NCBI GenBank assembly: GCA_964036155.1 | Contig: OZ038422.1 | Span: 29,163,201 to 29,227,200, forward strand | Reading direction: 5' to 3' | Source of the DNA: Diploscapter coronatus | Taxonomy: Eukaryota > Nematoda > Chromadorea > Rhabditida > Rhabditidae | Length of the DNA: 64,000 nucleotides | In this document: piece by piece, positions 1-13,510 of the stretch | How the letters are laid out: every line of letters begins with the position of its first letter | How positions within the stretch are numbered: the stretch's first letter is position 1 | The notes under the pieces: model-generated | What the model was told of the DNA's origin: nothing | What the model saw: only the letters and a program-made list of their open reading frames with translations | Database searches by the model: none | Translations under genes and position numbers: made by a program

Positions 1-650
1 CGCGGAGAAAAGCGAGGCTTTTTCTCGAAGGAGAAAACTGCCGCGCGAGCAGCAGGGAATTTCACTCCACGATTCGCCTTTCCCTAAGACTTTACATATT
101 GCGTCACGCGTTTAGACTTTTTTATGAATAGAGCATTTAGAGGACGCTGATTTTTTTTTTTTTAAATTCTGGATTGAATTTTAGAATTTTCGAAATCGGT
201 TTTCAAATTTTTTAAATATAGAAATTTTGCAAGTGCTGTTGGTTTGGCAAAGTATCACTTATAAAACCTGATAAGTTTCTAAGAAGTTTTAAGGAGTCTT
301 ATTTCTCTAAAATTGCTTCATTCCTTCCCGGGTCATCAAAATTAGGAAAATTACAATAATTATTTTAAAAATCCATTTTAGCCCGTTTGTTTATTCCCTC
401 TAGTGAGTGAGTAATCGTCGTTTCCTTTCTCTTTTCAAACCGCATTCATTTCCCTAATTACTCATACTTTCTATCATTTTATTTTCTTTTGTAAAAACTC
501 GGGCAATATTTTTGCTCTTTATAAAAATTCCTTTAAGAAAATCTATTTCTAGACATTTTTTGCAAGAGGTTCTCTTTCGAATTTTTAAATATATTTTCAA
601 GATTTGTTTTCTTCGCATTTTTAAGAGAAAATAATTTCTAAAATTTTCAG
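1..650. other. 5' flank of the RIPOR-like gene, no gene seen
   Basis: The stretch is AT-rich with no convincing exon. It ends at an acceptor (AAATTTTCAG, up to 650) that opens the first recognised RIPOR-like exon. That acceptor may be a spliced-leader site or the end of an intron whose 5' exon lies left of the window. Short minus-strand open frames here are low-complexity and were not called. Confidence 0.4.
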
Positions 651-3600
651 AGCGTTGCCCCTCCCCTGCTCTCGATGACGCCCGGCGAACGGGTTTCGTC
701 CGGCTCAAACCCGAGGTTGGACGCAATTTTCGAGGCCCTATCCAAGGGATTCAAGTAAGAGATTTTTTTCTAGAAAAAATAAGATATGCTTCAAAAAACT
801 TTAAAGATAGAATGGGAGTTTTTGCGTCAATTGGTTGATATTCTTTAAGAATTGAATAAGAAAATTCGATGTTTCAAAAGTTTGGTATATAAATGGGATT
901 TGGAAAATTTCGTGCCGTTTTTCTTTGCTCACACTATCATGTTCATTAACGAGCGCAAACCACACCTTCTTTACTCCCAAAATACGTGTATCGCTAAGAA
1001 AATATTCTAGACAGTGTGGCATCCTTCTCGCTTTTCCCCTTTATGCAAAAAGAAAACAGCAAATTTCCCGCCTGTATTAAAGAATAAGACAAAATTATAT
1101 TTTATCGCGTGAAAAAGCGAGGAATCAAATAATGGTATATAACATGCACCTAACATTGAAGTACGATAATAGGCGTCTGAAACGCCCGCCGAAATCTACA
1201 AAAGTTTTGCATGCAAGAGGCCTTCGTTAATCAGCACGACCGAGTACTTTTTAGATTACGAAAATACTGAAAAATCAAATGTTTTGAAATTTTCAATGCT
1301 AAGATAGGGAACCAGACATCTAATATGGCTGCTACTTTTCTGATTCGATAAAAATTGGTTGGTCAAAATATATATTTCTATAATCATGTGTTGATTCGAA
1401 ATCACTCATAATTTTGCCATACTGTTTTGAAACCATTTCGAAACATAACCAAGACATTATTTTGAATCTCATACTTTTGAAATTTTTAGTCAAATACCTA
1501 ATCGGTTATGGCTCATTTATTAAACTTCAAACAAGCCACTTAATTCACGTAGTTTTTGAAGCGCACTCAAAATATTTCCAAGTTTTCAATTTTTCTCGTC
1601 ATTTTGTGGTTTTGCGCAATTTTCATCAACCAAACCACCAAATCTGGTTCCTTTTTTCATTCATTCCGAGCGAACAATAAAGTCCCCTATTTGGCTCATT
1701 AGCTTTCGCACGCAGAATAGGTAAATTAGCCGGGGAGCGCGAAACAATTCTCGTTTTTCTATGAACAAATTCCAACGCTCATATACTTCCTTTTGAAAAA
1801 AATATGTCAGACACTTTTTAGCTTGTATCTTCAGTATAGAGCTAGAGAAAACGGTAGAAAATTTGTGAAAATCGTATATGACGGTTTTCAGCTTGTACTT
1901 TTCAACAATACCCCAGAAGGGAATTAGAATTTCTCACTCATATTATAGTTGAAAAAGCCCAACCAATCGAAATTTTCTTATACGAAAACGGTTTTTCTAC
2001 CCCATGCTTCAATATAGGAAATTTACTCAGTTAAAAAAAACAATGGACAATCAAAGTTTTAAAAGTTGAATCGCAAAAATTATATGTCAAACGACTTTGG
2101 ATTTCTACGTTTTAACATGGGACTAGAGGGAATTTTCGATTTCTCTCGATTTACATAAAGTGTACTTGTTGAACGCAACTAGTTTCCATCTACGGTAAGA
2201 GGCTTACAAGGTTACAAGTATTCTCTTACTTCCTTCGTTCTTTCTTTATTCGCATTGGAGCGCGTTTTATTTCTCTTCCCCTTTTTATTTTGGCATTCGA
2301 GCGCGCTTTCCATGTCCCTTTCGTTATTACATCATCGTTGCGCGCGCCAAAACTTGCCACTTGCAATATTTTTTGTACATCGGAAAATTATTGGCAAACA
2401 GTAAAATCGATACTCGGAAGATCGGAGAAGAATATGGCTAAAAATATATTTTTATCAAAATTCCATGAACACATTTCCATTTTTGTTAAAAAATAATATC
2501 GTATTTTATGATTTTTAAGACGGTTGCTTTGAAATGAAAGTAACTATATTTTTTTTAAGTTTAAGTATTTTCTGAAATTTCAAAAAATATTGTCATTTTA
2601 GTTGAGGAATAATTTTCCGATAGGTAGCAGTTTTAGTGTAAAATCGAGCATTTGAAAATTCCCTACAATTCATGATTTTTTAAACCTATTGAATTTCCAG
2701 ATCGTTTATAAATCACTACTCGTCGGAGATCAGACGACTGCGCAAAGAGGCGGAACTCGCAGTGACGCAGGACGAACGCAAACACATAAGTGACGTGAGT
2801 CGTCTAGTTGCATCATTTTATCAGATTATCAGAAAATTATCAAATTATCGACTCTTTATCAATTCCAATCAGAAAGCCAAATGACTCGTAGTTAGATCTA
2901 ATTATCAGGTATCAAAGTATCAAGTATTGATTTTTTTGAAATATCGAAAAAGTCGTAAATTGAGTAAAGCTACACCATCCATTGCTAGTTGAAAATTCCA
3001 TATTCCCTTTTGATTTCTTGAAACATAAAGAAAACTTCAAAGGTTTCTTTTTCTTTCACATACTTTCCATTATCTGCGAGAAAACCGTCGCCTACTGTTC
3101 AAGGCAGAGGCAACGGTGCGAGCCGTACGCAATACGCAAGTAAAAATAATATAGAAAGTGGAGAGAGCGCAGACGAACGAGGGGAAACGACTTTGCACCT
3201 CTCCTTTTCCCGTTAGGGGGATAAAGAGGCTTTCTCATTGATAATGGAGAGTATTTTTAATCGCTTTGGCTCATCGAGCACTAATTTATGAGTTCATGTC
3301 TCTTTCATAGAATTTTTGTAGCTCATCGAAAATTATTCAGCCTACCAAATTTTCCCCATAACAAATGGAACGCCTTTTGTGCAATTCACTTTCGGATTAT
3401 ATAAGAGCTTAACGCGATTTATCAATTCACTGCAAGAATGTGATGTTTGCCGAGAAGTTTTCTCAATAGGGAATATTTCTCCTTTTTGAGTAGTTACGAG
3501 AAAGTCAGATAGCACAGTATTTTTAGAGGGGAAAAGATGGAAAATGAAAGTTCGAAGAAAAGATAGAAAGGGCAGAGAAATAGCATGGTAAAGTTAGAGA

Positions 3601-6600
3601 AAGAAATCGAAAGAAAAGAGAAATAGTACAAAAGTTGAGAGTGCGTTAGAGACGCAGAAAACACTAAAGAAAAGGGAACAACGAGCAAACACAAACAGTA
3701 GCAAAAACACGCCTCAAGCGAGAGGGGCTTCTAGCTTTTCCTTTTTTCGGCATTTTTTCTCTACTCTCTCAATTTTTATTATTTATTCCTTTTTCTCTAT
3801 AATTTACTTACTCTTTACTCTTTCTCTAACTTTTTGGCTTCTTTTTCTAGCTTCCTTTACTATCGTTCCTCATTTTTCTTTCTTATGATCTTTCATTTTC
3901 TTCTACTATTTCTCCAACTTTTTTCTTTCTTTCTTTTTCCTCTAATTACAGTACTCTCTACCTTTACTATTTTTATTGCATCATCATTTGCCACTTCCTT
4001 CTCTTTGCAATTAGTCAATATATTCTTGAGTGTGCGGAATATGGGTATGTTTGATTGGAGCGCGTTTTTCGTAATTCGCATTCGAGCGCGTTTTCAGCGA
4101 GAAGCATTTTTGTCGAGAGGCATTGCGCGCACCGCGCGCCGTAGTGGACACTCATTTTCTTTTCTTTCTTCTTTTCTTTATTTCTCTTATTTCTCTCTTT
4201 CTCTAACTTGTTTTTTGTCCTTCTTTCTCTCACCTTTCCATACTATTTCTTTTTTGCAACTTTCTTTTGTTGTGTTTTGTCTCTTTTCTCCACGCTATTT
4301 CTTTCTTTCTCTAATTTATTTTCCATCATTAACTTTCTATGATTCTCTATATTTCCCCTCTCAAATTCCCTAAGGCGCTAAACACTTTCTTCGCATTTCC
4401 TTCCCCCCACCCTCTTCACTCTTTCTAATGTTCAGTTTTTTGTCCGATCTCGTAAAATTTTTGGCATTTTAGAGATTTTTGCAATTGGTTAGCTCTGCTA
4501 TCTCACAAACTCCTAGAGAATCTCTATTTTCCAATTTTAAAAGTTTATTTAAAATACCTGATAGTAGTTTTAGTCAGAGTTGATAATCATTTTAAATAGG
4601 CTTCAAAATTTGGGTATTTGAAACATGGTTCCATGATGCAATTGTATGCATGACTTGCAACCTTCATAAAATCAAACCAAAGAAAACATTCAGGAACTCT
4701 TACTCGCTGAGGAAAGCCTTGTTCTGTACGACTCGCAAAATCAACGACTAACGCGACTTTATGAGAAGTACAAAACCGGCGCTTACAATACAATGAAAGG
4801 TACGGTATTTTTTGCATTTTTAAAACAATACACCGTTTTTGCAAAATCATATCCTAAGCTGCGTTCTTTTATTGATCAGAATTAAAATTCTGTCCTATAC
4901 TTGCAGAATATCTATTTTAGACACGCGCTCTCTTCCCTTTTTCTGTCCTAAACTTTCTGATTCCTACTTCTACTCATAAAATTAAATTTTAAACCGTACA
5001 TCCTCTCTGCAAAATCTAAATCCAGGCTCCATTCCCTTTCGGTCAAAATCCTCTGACTGCACAGTTTGTCTGTTTTATTTTTTGAAAGAAGCTTCATTTT
5101 TGAAAGGTCAGGAAAGGAAAGAAACAGCTTTGACAGGCACGTTGAAAAAATACGCGAAACGAAAAGAGAATTTTTCTGGCTTCTTTTCGCTTCTCGATTT
5201 CAAAGGCTTTCTATTTTTGGACAGATTTCTTTTCCCTCTCTTCAGAAGATCACTTGATTCATCGATCTCTCGTCGGCTAACAACATTTGAAATAACCTTT
5301 GACTTTTACAGCAAAGACTTGGAGATCAATTTCGGATAGGTTTTAAAATAGCTAAATAATGGAAAGGCTAGGAAGAGCTTTAATCCTATCCAATAATAGT
5401 CTTCATACATAAATCACATGATTTTTTTTAACTTTCTGATAAACTTCAAGATTTTATGAGTCTCTGGATATTTTTCAAATTGTGGACATTACTTCTTTTC
5501 ATGATATTTGTAAAACATACAACAATTTAGTCTTTGAAACTTTCCCTTCCCAAAATTTCGTGTCTAAAATGTTCACCCAATTAAACCCGCAACTTTCCAA
5601 TTTATTCGATGGAATTTCAAAGTTCACATTCCCCAAATAAGCTTCAATCATAATAATCCACTTTAATAGTTCAGAAAATCGAGAGAGAGGAAAAGAAACT
5701 AAGTTTTCTCTCTCATTTCGATGAGAAATAGTACGGATTATGAGATATCCAAAGAAATTGGAAACTAGATTTTTCGGATATTGTATATCCGGTCAACGGG
5801 CAATTTGTTGTGACTCTATTTTCTTGAACTCTCAAATTTATGCTATTTTACACTCTTCTGCTTCTTTTCTCTCCATTTTTCATACTATTTCCCCTTGTTT
5901 TCTTCTAAACAAACGATCTCGGTTCAGTCATTTTTTACGTTTTTGGAATTCTTTCTTTTTATTTTTGTATCTTCTTCCCTCCCACCAAATTAGACTATTT
6001 CCTCATAATTTACGAGAGAAATAGAGTGCAGGTTAGAGAAGAATGAAATTCTTTATTTCTCTCGATTTTAATGCTATTTCTCCCCAATTTTCTCGAGAAA
6101 TAGCATTGTTTGGAGAAAAGGAAATACAGTTTCCCGTTCAGTTTTTATGAAAGCTCCCTTGCGCAGTTTCTTCGAATCTCCGAAATTTCCCTTCGTTGAG
6201 ACAGCGAAGTTATTATCTCGATTCTCATATCCAATATATCACCTCATATTTCAGGGGTATTATAGATCCTGCATAAATCTGCATTGCTTACGATCTGTCT
6301 TCAAATTACCGAAAATGTTTGGTTTAAGGATAATTTCTGAGTATAATATAAATTGCGAAAAGATGAACGAATTAGACTATAAAATAAGAAGCTAGTGGGG
6401 CAGTTCGTTTAATATTCCGATCGTTTCGGCTTACGTTGAGAATTTTACCCAAATATTTTTCTTCATAATCGAATAGGTTTCAAATAATCATATCTATAAC
6501 TTTCAAGAGTAAATTTCGTTTCTTTTCGGGTTTTTTATCCTATCATCAAAAATTGTCTCCGTTTTCCCACGAATGCGCATTTTACTCAAATTTATGCATT

Positions 6601-9600
6601 TTTTTCAAATTGATTGATTTTGTTCGATTTCAGCCAAGTCGTCGAGTATCACAGACTTGCGCGCCGCATTTGTCGGGAATCGAGTCGACAAAGGACAGGC
6701 CGCCATAGAAATGGAGCTCCAGAACGTCATGGGCAGGGTCGTTGTCGATGTTAAGGGTAAGTATTTTTTACTCTTGAAAAAATCAATGAGATAGAGTAGT
6801 TGAAATATTCTTAACAGTTTGGAGCGGTCAGAAAAAGAGGTTTTATTTTTCTCCAAAAATATGATATTTGTTGAAGTATTCAATTTTTCCGAAAATTTTG
6901 AATCAGGAATTCATAATATTTCCCATAAAACGAATTTTTGTCGCAAAAAGACTTCATGAACAATCTCGCATCTTTTTTCAATGAAAACACTCAATTTCTT
7001 GAAACCTAACTCGTTTTTGCAAAAATTTTGAATAGTCAGAAAATACTTCAATAAAATGATCCCAATGAACTTTACTGTCTTCGATATCAAACCCCGAAAA
7101 AGTCACTTTTCTGAAGCTTATCTCAAAAATCTCAGCGATCGCTGGCTTCGCGCGGATCACTACGGGCGACGTTTTCGAGGTGCAAATCAAGCACGGACAT
7201 CAGAAGTGGAAGACCAAAGGGAAAACTCAGTCTGATAGGTAAGACAGTGATTGGCTTTTCCGAAAATAGATTCTTTTTATAGTTCTACTTTTTCAAAAAT
7301 TATTATAAATATTTATCTTCTGACTTTTTCAATTTTAAAAATTTGTATTTTTTCATTTCTAAATTTTTACGTTTTTTTCCAGGAGCCAAAAATGGGACAA
7401 AAATCAAGCCATCCTCTCGTGTCTTCCAGATTGCCCTATTGAAGTTCGGGTAAGAATTCTTTTTTGTATATAGGCTACAGATTTATCAATGCAAGATGAT
7501 TCTGATCAAATATGCAAAATGTTTTAATATATTTGAGATTTTTTGTTTAAATCTATGAAATTACTGAAATTATGTTTCAAAACATTCTTGGAGCAAGTAA
7601 ATTATCGTGATTTCGATACGAGCGTTTCTTTTTCGACTAAAAATTGTCATCAAATGTTTAAAAAATCTCATGAACAAATAAAATATCGTTTCATTTGTTC
7701 TTGAATTTCTATAGAAAAGCTATGATTATCAAACATTTGCAGGTAACCGAGGTGAAATTGTTCAAGTCAAAGTTGCTGTCGGAAAGGAGTTTCGAGCCGA
7801 CGGAGCTGTTCTCCTCCCAGCCACAATTGGTCACCATGAACCTCAACCAGATCGGGACGATCAAACTCCAACTCGTAGTTACTTGGGTGTAAGCTTTCCC
7901 TATTCTTTAAAAACTGAAAAGTTTGGATAGGTTTCAAAATTCTTATGAATTATTGAAGAAATTTAAGAACTGATTAGTTAGGAATGAAGATATAAATTCG
8001 AGAAAAGTCAAATGCGTTTCAAAATTTCATGAAATAATTGAAGGAGCGAAAGCATTGCTAAATACGAACTAAAGTAATAACCTTTCCAAAAGTCTTAAAA
8101 TTAGTTTTAAAAATGACCTATAAAATCTCAAAAAATAGTTATATTGCTAGCTATGGAATGAAAGTTTGTCTAAAACTCACTGATCCTATGAAAATTCAAT
8201 AATTGTTAGTTTGCTATCTCTTTTCAACTAAAAAATTTAAAAAAAAAAATCGCTGATCCGATAAAATCCGAACTATCTTCATTCTGCTATATTTTCAAAT
8301 AAAAGAAAATAAAAAAAAAAAAAAACTAATCCTACAAAAATCTGAACTATTTCCAGACCATTGCTCGCATCGAAGACCTCAATTCGTGTGCCTTTAGTGC
8401 CGGTCGCATCAGATCATTTGAACGGACAAACCACCGGTCAATCAGCAAATGGAGCCGAAACGCTCGAACGAAAACAGCCCAGGGTCGTTCTCAGGGAGAA
8501 GAAGAGAGGATCCGCTGCGAGGTAGGCAGATTTGAAAGGGAATTTATGGGGTAGAAGGGAAAATAGATAGGTTTCGACAAATCATAGGGCTATGACAAAT
8601 AACTTAGTAAAGCTGACTGTATTCTGACTGCGCATTCATTTTGAAAATGAGGTTTATTTTCTTCATTTTTTTTCAGTTTATTAACGACAAGTTAATTAAA
8701 TAATATAATTGCAAAAATGTACATATTTTTATAAAATTTGTTGAAAATCTAATTTGAAAAATGAAATTGAACTTTCAGAATGGCGATGAAAGAGCAATGG
8801 CGATCGTCTACCGTACTCCTGGACGACATTTATCACGACATCAGTCAAACTATTCCAACTGCAGAGGCGGTGAGATTTACTTTTCTGATTTTCAAAATTT
8901 CTAAAATTACAATCGAAAATCCATATTATTCAGTGAAAAAAGGCTTTTTGGAAAGATATTCCAGGAAAAATTAGAAAAATACAAATCTTAATTTTTATGA
9001 GTTCCAAAATAATATTAAATTCAATTAAAATTCGTTGATTTATTAGCGTGATAAGGTCCTCTTCGAAAATTGTTTGAGTTATTTGATTTTTAGATGTCGA
9101 CGTTAGACCTCCGACGTCAGACAACATCATCGTCGTCAGGCCTTCTGAATTCGACGTCGATTGCAAGCAAGAGAAGTCAATCACTTGCTCATTTAACAGC
9201 AACTCCCTCTGACAGCCCCGACTCCATTAGAGCGTTCAATAAGAGGTACAGTAGAAGTATTGATGTTTTAAAATTTCCGGAACATGAAATTTCAACCCTT
9301 TATTTGGGAGATTCTGAAAGAAGGCTATATTTCCATTTCTAAAGCCAAATCTCTTTCTAATACCAAAGCTATCCTTCAAAATGAATTCATTTGAAAAAAA
9401 TCTTTTTTGAAAGTTTATATAATATTTTTTATCAATACTGTTTTTAAAAATATAATATTTAAAAAATCTTTTTAAAAAATTAAGCAAATTTCCAGATTCG
9501 GAAGTACGGCAGCATCCTCGGATACCTCATCGGATCGTTCCTCAGCGACTACGGATCTGATAGAGTTGATCGACGAAGTCCTGCCTCTGGCCGATCGATT

Positions 9601-12600
9601 GGTCGTCGAATACCCAGAGCTGCAAGCATTGGTCGACTACCTCAAACAGTGGCAGAGCTTAATTCGGGTTAGTCGAGAATGTTTATCGAAAAATGGAAAA
9701 CATTGATACCTTTATTTGGATATTTTTGAGAACATTTACTATCTGTTCAGTATCCACTTTTTATATATCGAAATTATGAAACCTATAAAAAATTATTCTT
9801 TTCAAAAATACCGAGGATATAATTGGTGAAATTTACAGAGATCCACCCGCCAGCGTTCGAGTGGTGTGGGCTCGACACAACGGTCGTCCGCATATTTGAC
9901 GCCGTCAACCGCTTCAGATGAACTCGACGACAATGTCCTGGTTACGGGTGGAGACGTGCAGTAAGAGTTTAAATATTTATCTTCGTCAAGTCTTACATCA
10001 TCAAAGCATCATACACATTTTGAATTTATCTTATTGAAGATTCTGTGTAACTTATTAAAAAAATTTGAACAGCCGTACAATACAAGTCTTCATCAGTTTT
10101 AAAGTTGATTTTTAGTCGGCTATCCTTCATTCACATTGACAAATCTGTTGGGTACTTTATATATGGATTATTTGTAGCTTATCTGGACAGAATTTTGGAA
10201 ATCCATTTAAAGAATAACTATATTTATGCTTTTTCGCTTTTTAGGCATTAAGATAGATTAATATATGAATTATTGGTTTCCTTTAAGATTATTCTTTATC
10301 ATAATTTTCTAAAACTTATTTAAAAATCTCATTTTAGCTCCGAAAACGACAGCGGAATCGACTCTCTGCGACAGCATTACTCCCCGTACAGTCAGGATGG
10401 AATGAGAGCCAAGTACGGGGAGTCGGGAGGCAAGAAGGAAGGCAGGAGGTTTAAGCAGGTATGAACTTTTCAAAATTAATCTATTTTTGAAGAAATGCAT
10501 GTTTCAAATAATTCTAAAAAGCGATATAAAAGCTATGTTAGCGATATTTCTGTGTCATCGTCTATATGATTTAGAAACTCATAAGTATTTTTGCTAAGTT
10601 TTAAATTACTCAAAAAATCAATTAGAAATGGAGTTTGTGATTTTACTATCCCATGTACTCGCTTATGTATTTGAAGCCCTAAATATCTTGAAGTATGCTT
10701 CAAGAATTATTGAAATTCTTAGCAAAATAAGAAAACTTTGGTGTACACCGATACAAAATTAAATTTATCGAAAATAAGCACAAATGAAATTTTAAGCTGA
10801 AAGACCGTCGAAAATCGCTCGGTGCGATGATGGATTCGATCGAGATCGAGCAAATGTATCTCGAGTCGGATCAGGTAAAAATTATCTTTCTTTCGTTTAA
10901 AAACAAATTTCTAATTTCTAGAGAAAATCAATTTTATTCTCAAATTCGAACTTTGGAATATTTGAAAAAAGCTTCGAGATTTTGAATATTGTATGTTTTT
11001 GAAAATAAGCATAAATTTTGCAGTTTTGGGAGTCGAATGAAGACGACGGAAAGGGGACGGCGACAGGCAGCGCGGAAATCGATCTGTGTTTGAAGTATCA
11101 CACCTCCAGGATAAGGAATTCTTTGAAGGTTGGTCTTGTCTTCTAGAAAATTTTGAAATATGTTTCAAAAATACCTGAAATGATTGAGAAATTTACGTAG
11201 ATAATAAAACAGCCAAAATAATATTTAAAACTCTGAAGCGTCATTAAAATCGTTCATTTTGTAAAAAAAAAATTTCAGAGCCTCTCAAACATCGGCTCGA
11301 CGTGTCCTCTGGTCTATCAGTCGACAGAAATGCTGAAACGACTAGAATTGGAGACGATCACTTTGGACGATCTGTTCAGAATCACAGCGACCCTCCCTGC
11401 CATGCCCAATATTTCTAATAGTAAGCAATTTGCAGAATGCTCACTAAATCGCAACTTAAACAAAGAACTTGAAAGGACTTCAATTGATTTTTTGAGATAT
11501 TAGATATTTTGTCGGATAACCCGTTTATCAAATTTCGAGGATTCCCATAAATCTTGCAATTCTTTTTGAATATAGAAGATCAATTTAGACTATTTCAAAC
11601 TCTCATTAGACCTTTAAATCTCGTTGTTCCTTTTAAAGTATTTTGAAACATAAGATCCATCATTTTCATTCTTCCTAATATTATATCACATCTTGGATAA
11701 GAAGAATCTTCTATTCATTTTGTGAAGCTATAATATCAATTAAAAAAATCAAAAATATGTTCAGTTCTGTCTGACATCGGTGCGGCAGCGGAGGTTCAGG
11801 AGGTGTGGCTGTCTGCGTGCTACCCTCTGAATGCAGCTCTCATCGTGCCCAGGGACGAGCTAAAAACCCAAATAAGGCTAAACATCGCCCACATCGTCGA
11901 GTCAACATATCCGCATTTGGTCAATCGAGGTAATTTTTTTAAACCAGGAATTTTGATAGGGTATGAATATGAGAAAAATACTATCGGAAATTCATCTAAA
12001 TTTTTATATGAAGACTTTGAAACTTATAAAAAAAAGAGTAGCAAAAATAATATTTAAAAGTTAAAAATTTCAGTTTCGGAAGCGATACTGCGTCTGTTAA
12101 TGGACTCAGTGCAGGACGACAGCCGATTCGTGACGGTCTTTCATTTCGTCGGGGTTTTCAAAGGCAGACACTTCGCCCCCTACGTCGAGAATATCGCTCA
12201 TGATAGTCAGTTTTTTTCTTCAAGAAAAGCACTCCTTTTAAAAGTCAAATGTTTAATTTTTCCTAATAATGCTTCCTGAAAGTACACGATAATGTCTGTT
12301 CTGAAAAGGCGATTTAAAAGTTATCTATTTCGAATGGATTCATAAAATTTTGTAAAAGGCTGATTATTAGATTCTCTGAAAACTAAGACATTTAGAAAAG
12401 TAAGATATGTTTCTTCATTCCTTTAAATATCGATTCATTGAAATTTTTTCAATTCTGATGATTTAGTTAAATAAAAAGCATAAAATTCAAATTTTCAGCC
12501 TGGATGGTCTCGTACCTGGACACTCAGCAACCCTCGAAGATCCTGCAGGTGGTCGATCGCTTGGCGAACGTTCCAGTTGTACCTCCCTTGCAAACACTGA

Positions 12601-13510
12601 AACATTTGGGAATGCTCCTCACCGCGGAAGACGAGAAAAGCATCGTTATTATCGGTGAGTTTTGAACAAATCGATATATTTCAAGTAGCTCTTAAAATGG
12701 AAATTTCGCACTTTAAAATATAGATCTCAGAGAATTCTAGTAATCAAAAGAAGATATTCAATACGTTTCAAGAAATCTTTATCTTTGAAACATGAATTTT
12801 TGCACTAATCACTAAGCCGTATTAATTGGAAAAGTAAACATAATAATTTGCAGAACGCTACCTCTCTTCTGCTCGAGGCCACCTCCTATCCGACCTGCTG
12901 AGCTCGTACCTCTGCTTGCTAGAAGCCGAGGAGGAAAGCGCTAGACTTGGAGCGCTCAGGGCTTTGGAGCTTTTCAAGGTTAGAGGAGTTTATCGATTTA
13001 AAAATAGGATTTTTGTCAGAAAAGTTGAAATATTTTGGAAGAAAAGCGCATAATGTTTGGAACAAGCGATAATAACGTTTTGAAAAAAAGATAAAATAAT
13101 AAAAATATTTCTTTGAAAAGTTGAAATTTTCAGAATCCCCGCGTGATCAAGCAAGTAGCCTACGTCGTGGAAAACGACGTCTCCCAAGAAGTTCGTGCGA
13201 AGGCCAAAAAACTCGTGGCCGTCCTCACACCAATGGCATCTGGAGCGGGGGGATCGGTGAATAGGCAAGCTTAAAAATCCTAAAACAATACAAATTGAAA
13301 GAAGATAAATCGTGAGGAAGTGTATTCCTTGAAAAATGCAAAATTTGAATATTCACATAAAGTTTCTGTAAAAAGATGGAAACACAATTCTAGAAAGTAA
13401 CACTTGTGCAAAATGCGACTTTTAGGAAGCCTGAATCGCCCCCGATTTCTACGAAGCTGGAAAAAGCGCCCACACCAAGTCAACTACCAGACGAAATCAC
13501 TAGAATCTAG
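651..13510 (+). CDS. RIPOR/FAM65 family protein (Rho-interacting cell polarization regulator homologue)
   Basis: Family members bind Rho GTPases and regulate cell polarity and migration; the role here is inferred. I assembled 22 phase-consistent exons (2685 nt, about 894 aa): 651-754, 2701-2794, 4694-4799, 6634-6756, 7136-7238, 7383-7449, 7743-7888, 8357-8521, 8779-8869, 9094-9245, 9496-9667, 9839-9960, 10338-10458, 10797-10874, 11024-11128, 11279-11420, 11765-11929, 12074-12205, 12499-12654, 12854-12978, 13134-13264 and 13426-13510. Diagnostic pieces are an N-terminal helical part ending GAYNTMKG, the core [19 protein letters not shown], a long segment ending [11 protein letters not shown], a Ser-rich middle, and a helical ARM-like C-terminus ([18 protein letters not shown]). 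The frame is open from 651; the first Met codon is 675-677. If 675 is the start, the protein lacks the longer N-terminus of vertebrate members. The last intron (13265-13425) needs a GC donor (AG|GCAAGC). Confidence 0.85.
1062..1239. repeat. Copy 1 of a 180-bp interspersed repeat
   Basis: This stretch in RIPOR intron 1 matches 25735-25917 over almost its whole length with scattered substitutions (by eye 85-90% identical). Shared blocks include CGCGTGAAAAAGCGAGGAAT, GGTATATAA, AAGTACGATAATAGGCGTCT and CCTTCGTTAATCAGCA. This copy ends in a T5 run. It may be a transposon relic or a Pol III-type small RNA family. Confidence 0.7.
2253..2350. repeat. CpG-rich module, copy A (RIPOR intron 1)
   Basis: Two GAGCGCG words (GCATTGGAGCGCGTTTT, then GCATTCGAGCGCG) are followed by a CpG cluster TTGCGCGCGCC, in an otherwise AT-rich intron. 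The same order recurs at 4054-4145. A single related GGGAGCGCGAAAC lies near 1735. It may be an alternative promoter or regulatory element. Confidence 0.4.
3520..4380. other. Purine tract followed by pyrimidine tract in RIPOR intron 2
   Basis: GA-rich sequence (about 3530-3690) is followed by CT-rich sequence (about 3735-4330), so the strand pair can form weak hairpins. The word GAGAAATAG with YA (or its complement TRCTATTTCTC) occurs repeatedly here and again near 5725, 5885, 6080, 6100, 43500 and 50580. A 179-codon frame through the CT tract is low-complexity and not called a gene. Confidence 0.4.
4054..4145. repeat. CpG-rich module, copy B (RIPOR intron 2)
   Basis: This has the same arrangement as 2253-2350: TTGGAGCGCGTTTTT, GCATTCGAGCGCGTTTT, then a CpG cluster (CATTGCGCGCACCGCGCGCC). 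Confidence 0.4.

Noticed and set aside
2290..2496. 68-codon plus-strand frame
   Set aside because: Spans the CpG module and intron sequence of RIPOR; no start context or homology.
3834..4373. 179-codon plus-strand open frame
   Set aside because: Product is Phe/Ser/Leu low-complexity from a CT-rich tract inside a RIPOR intron; no domain or splice evidence.
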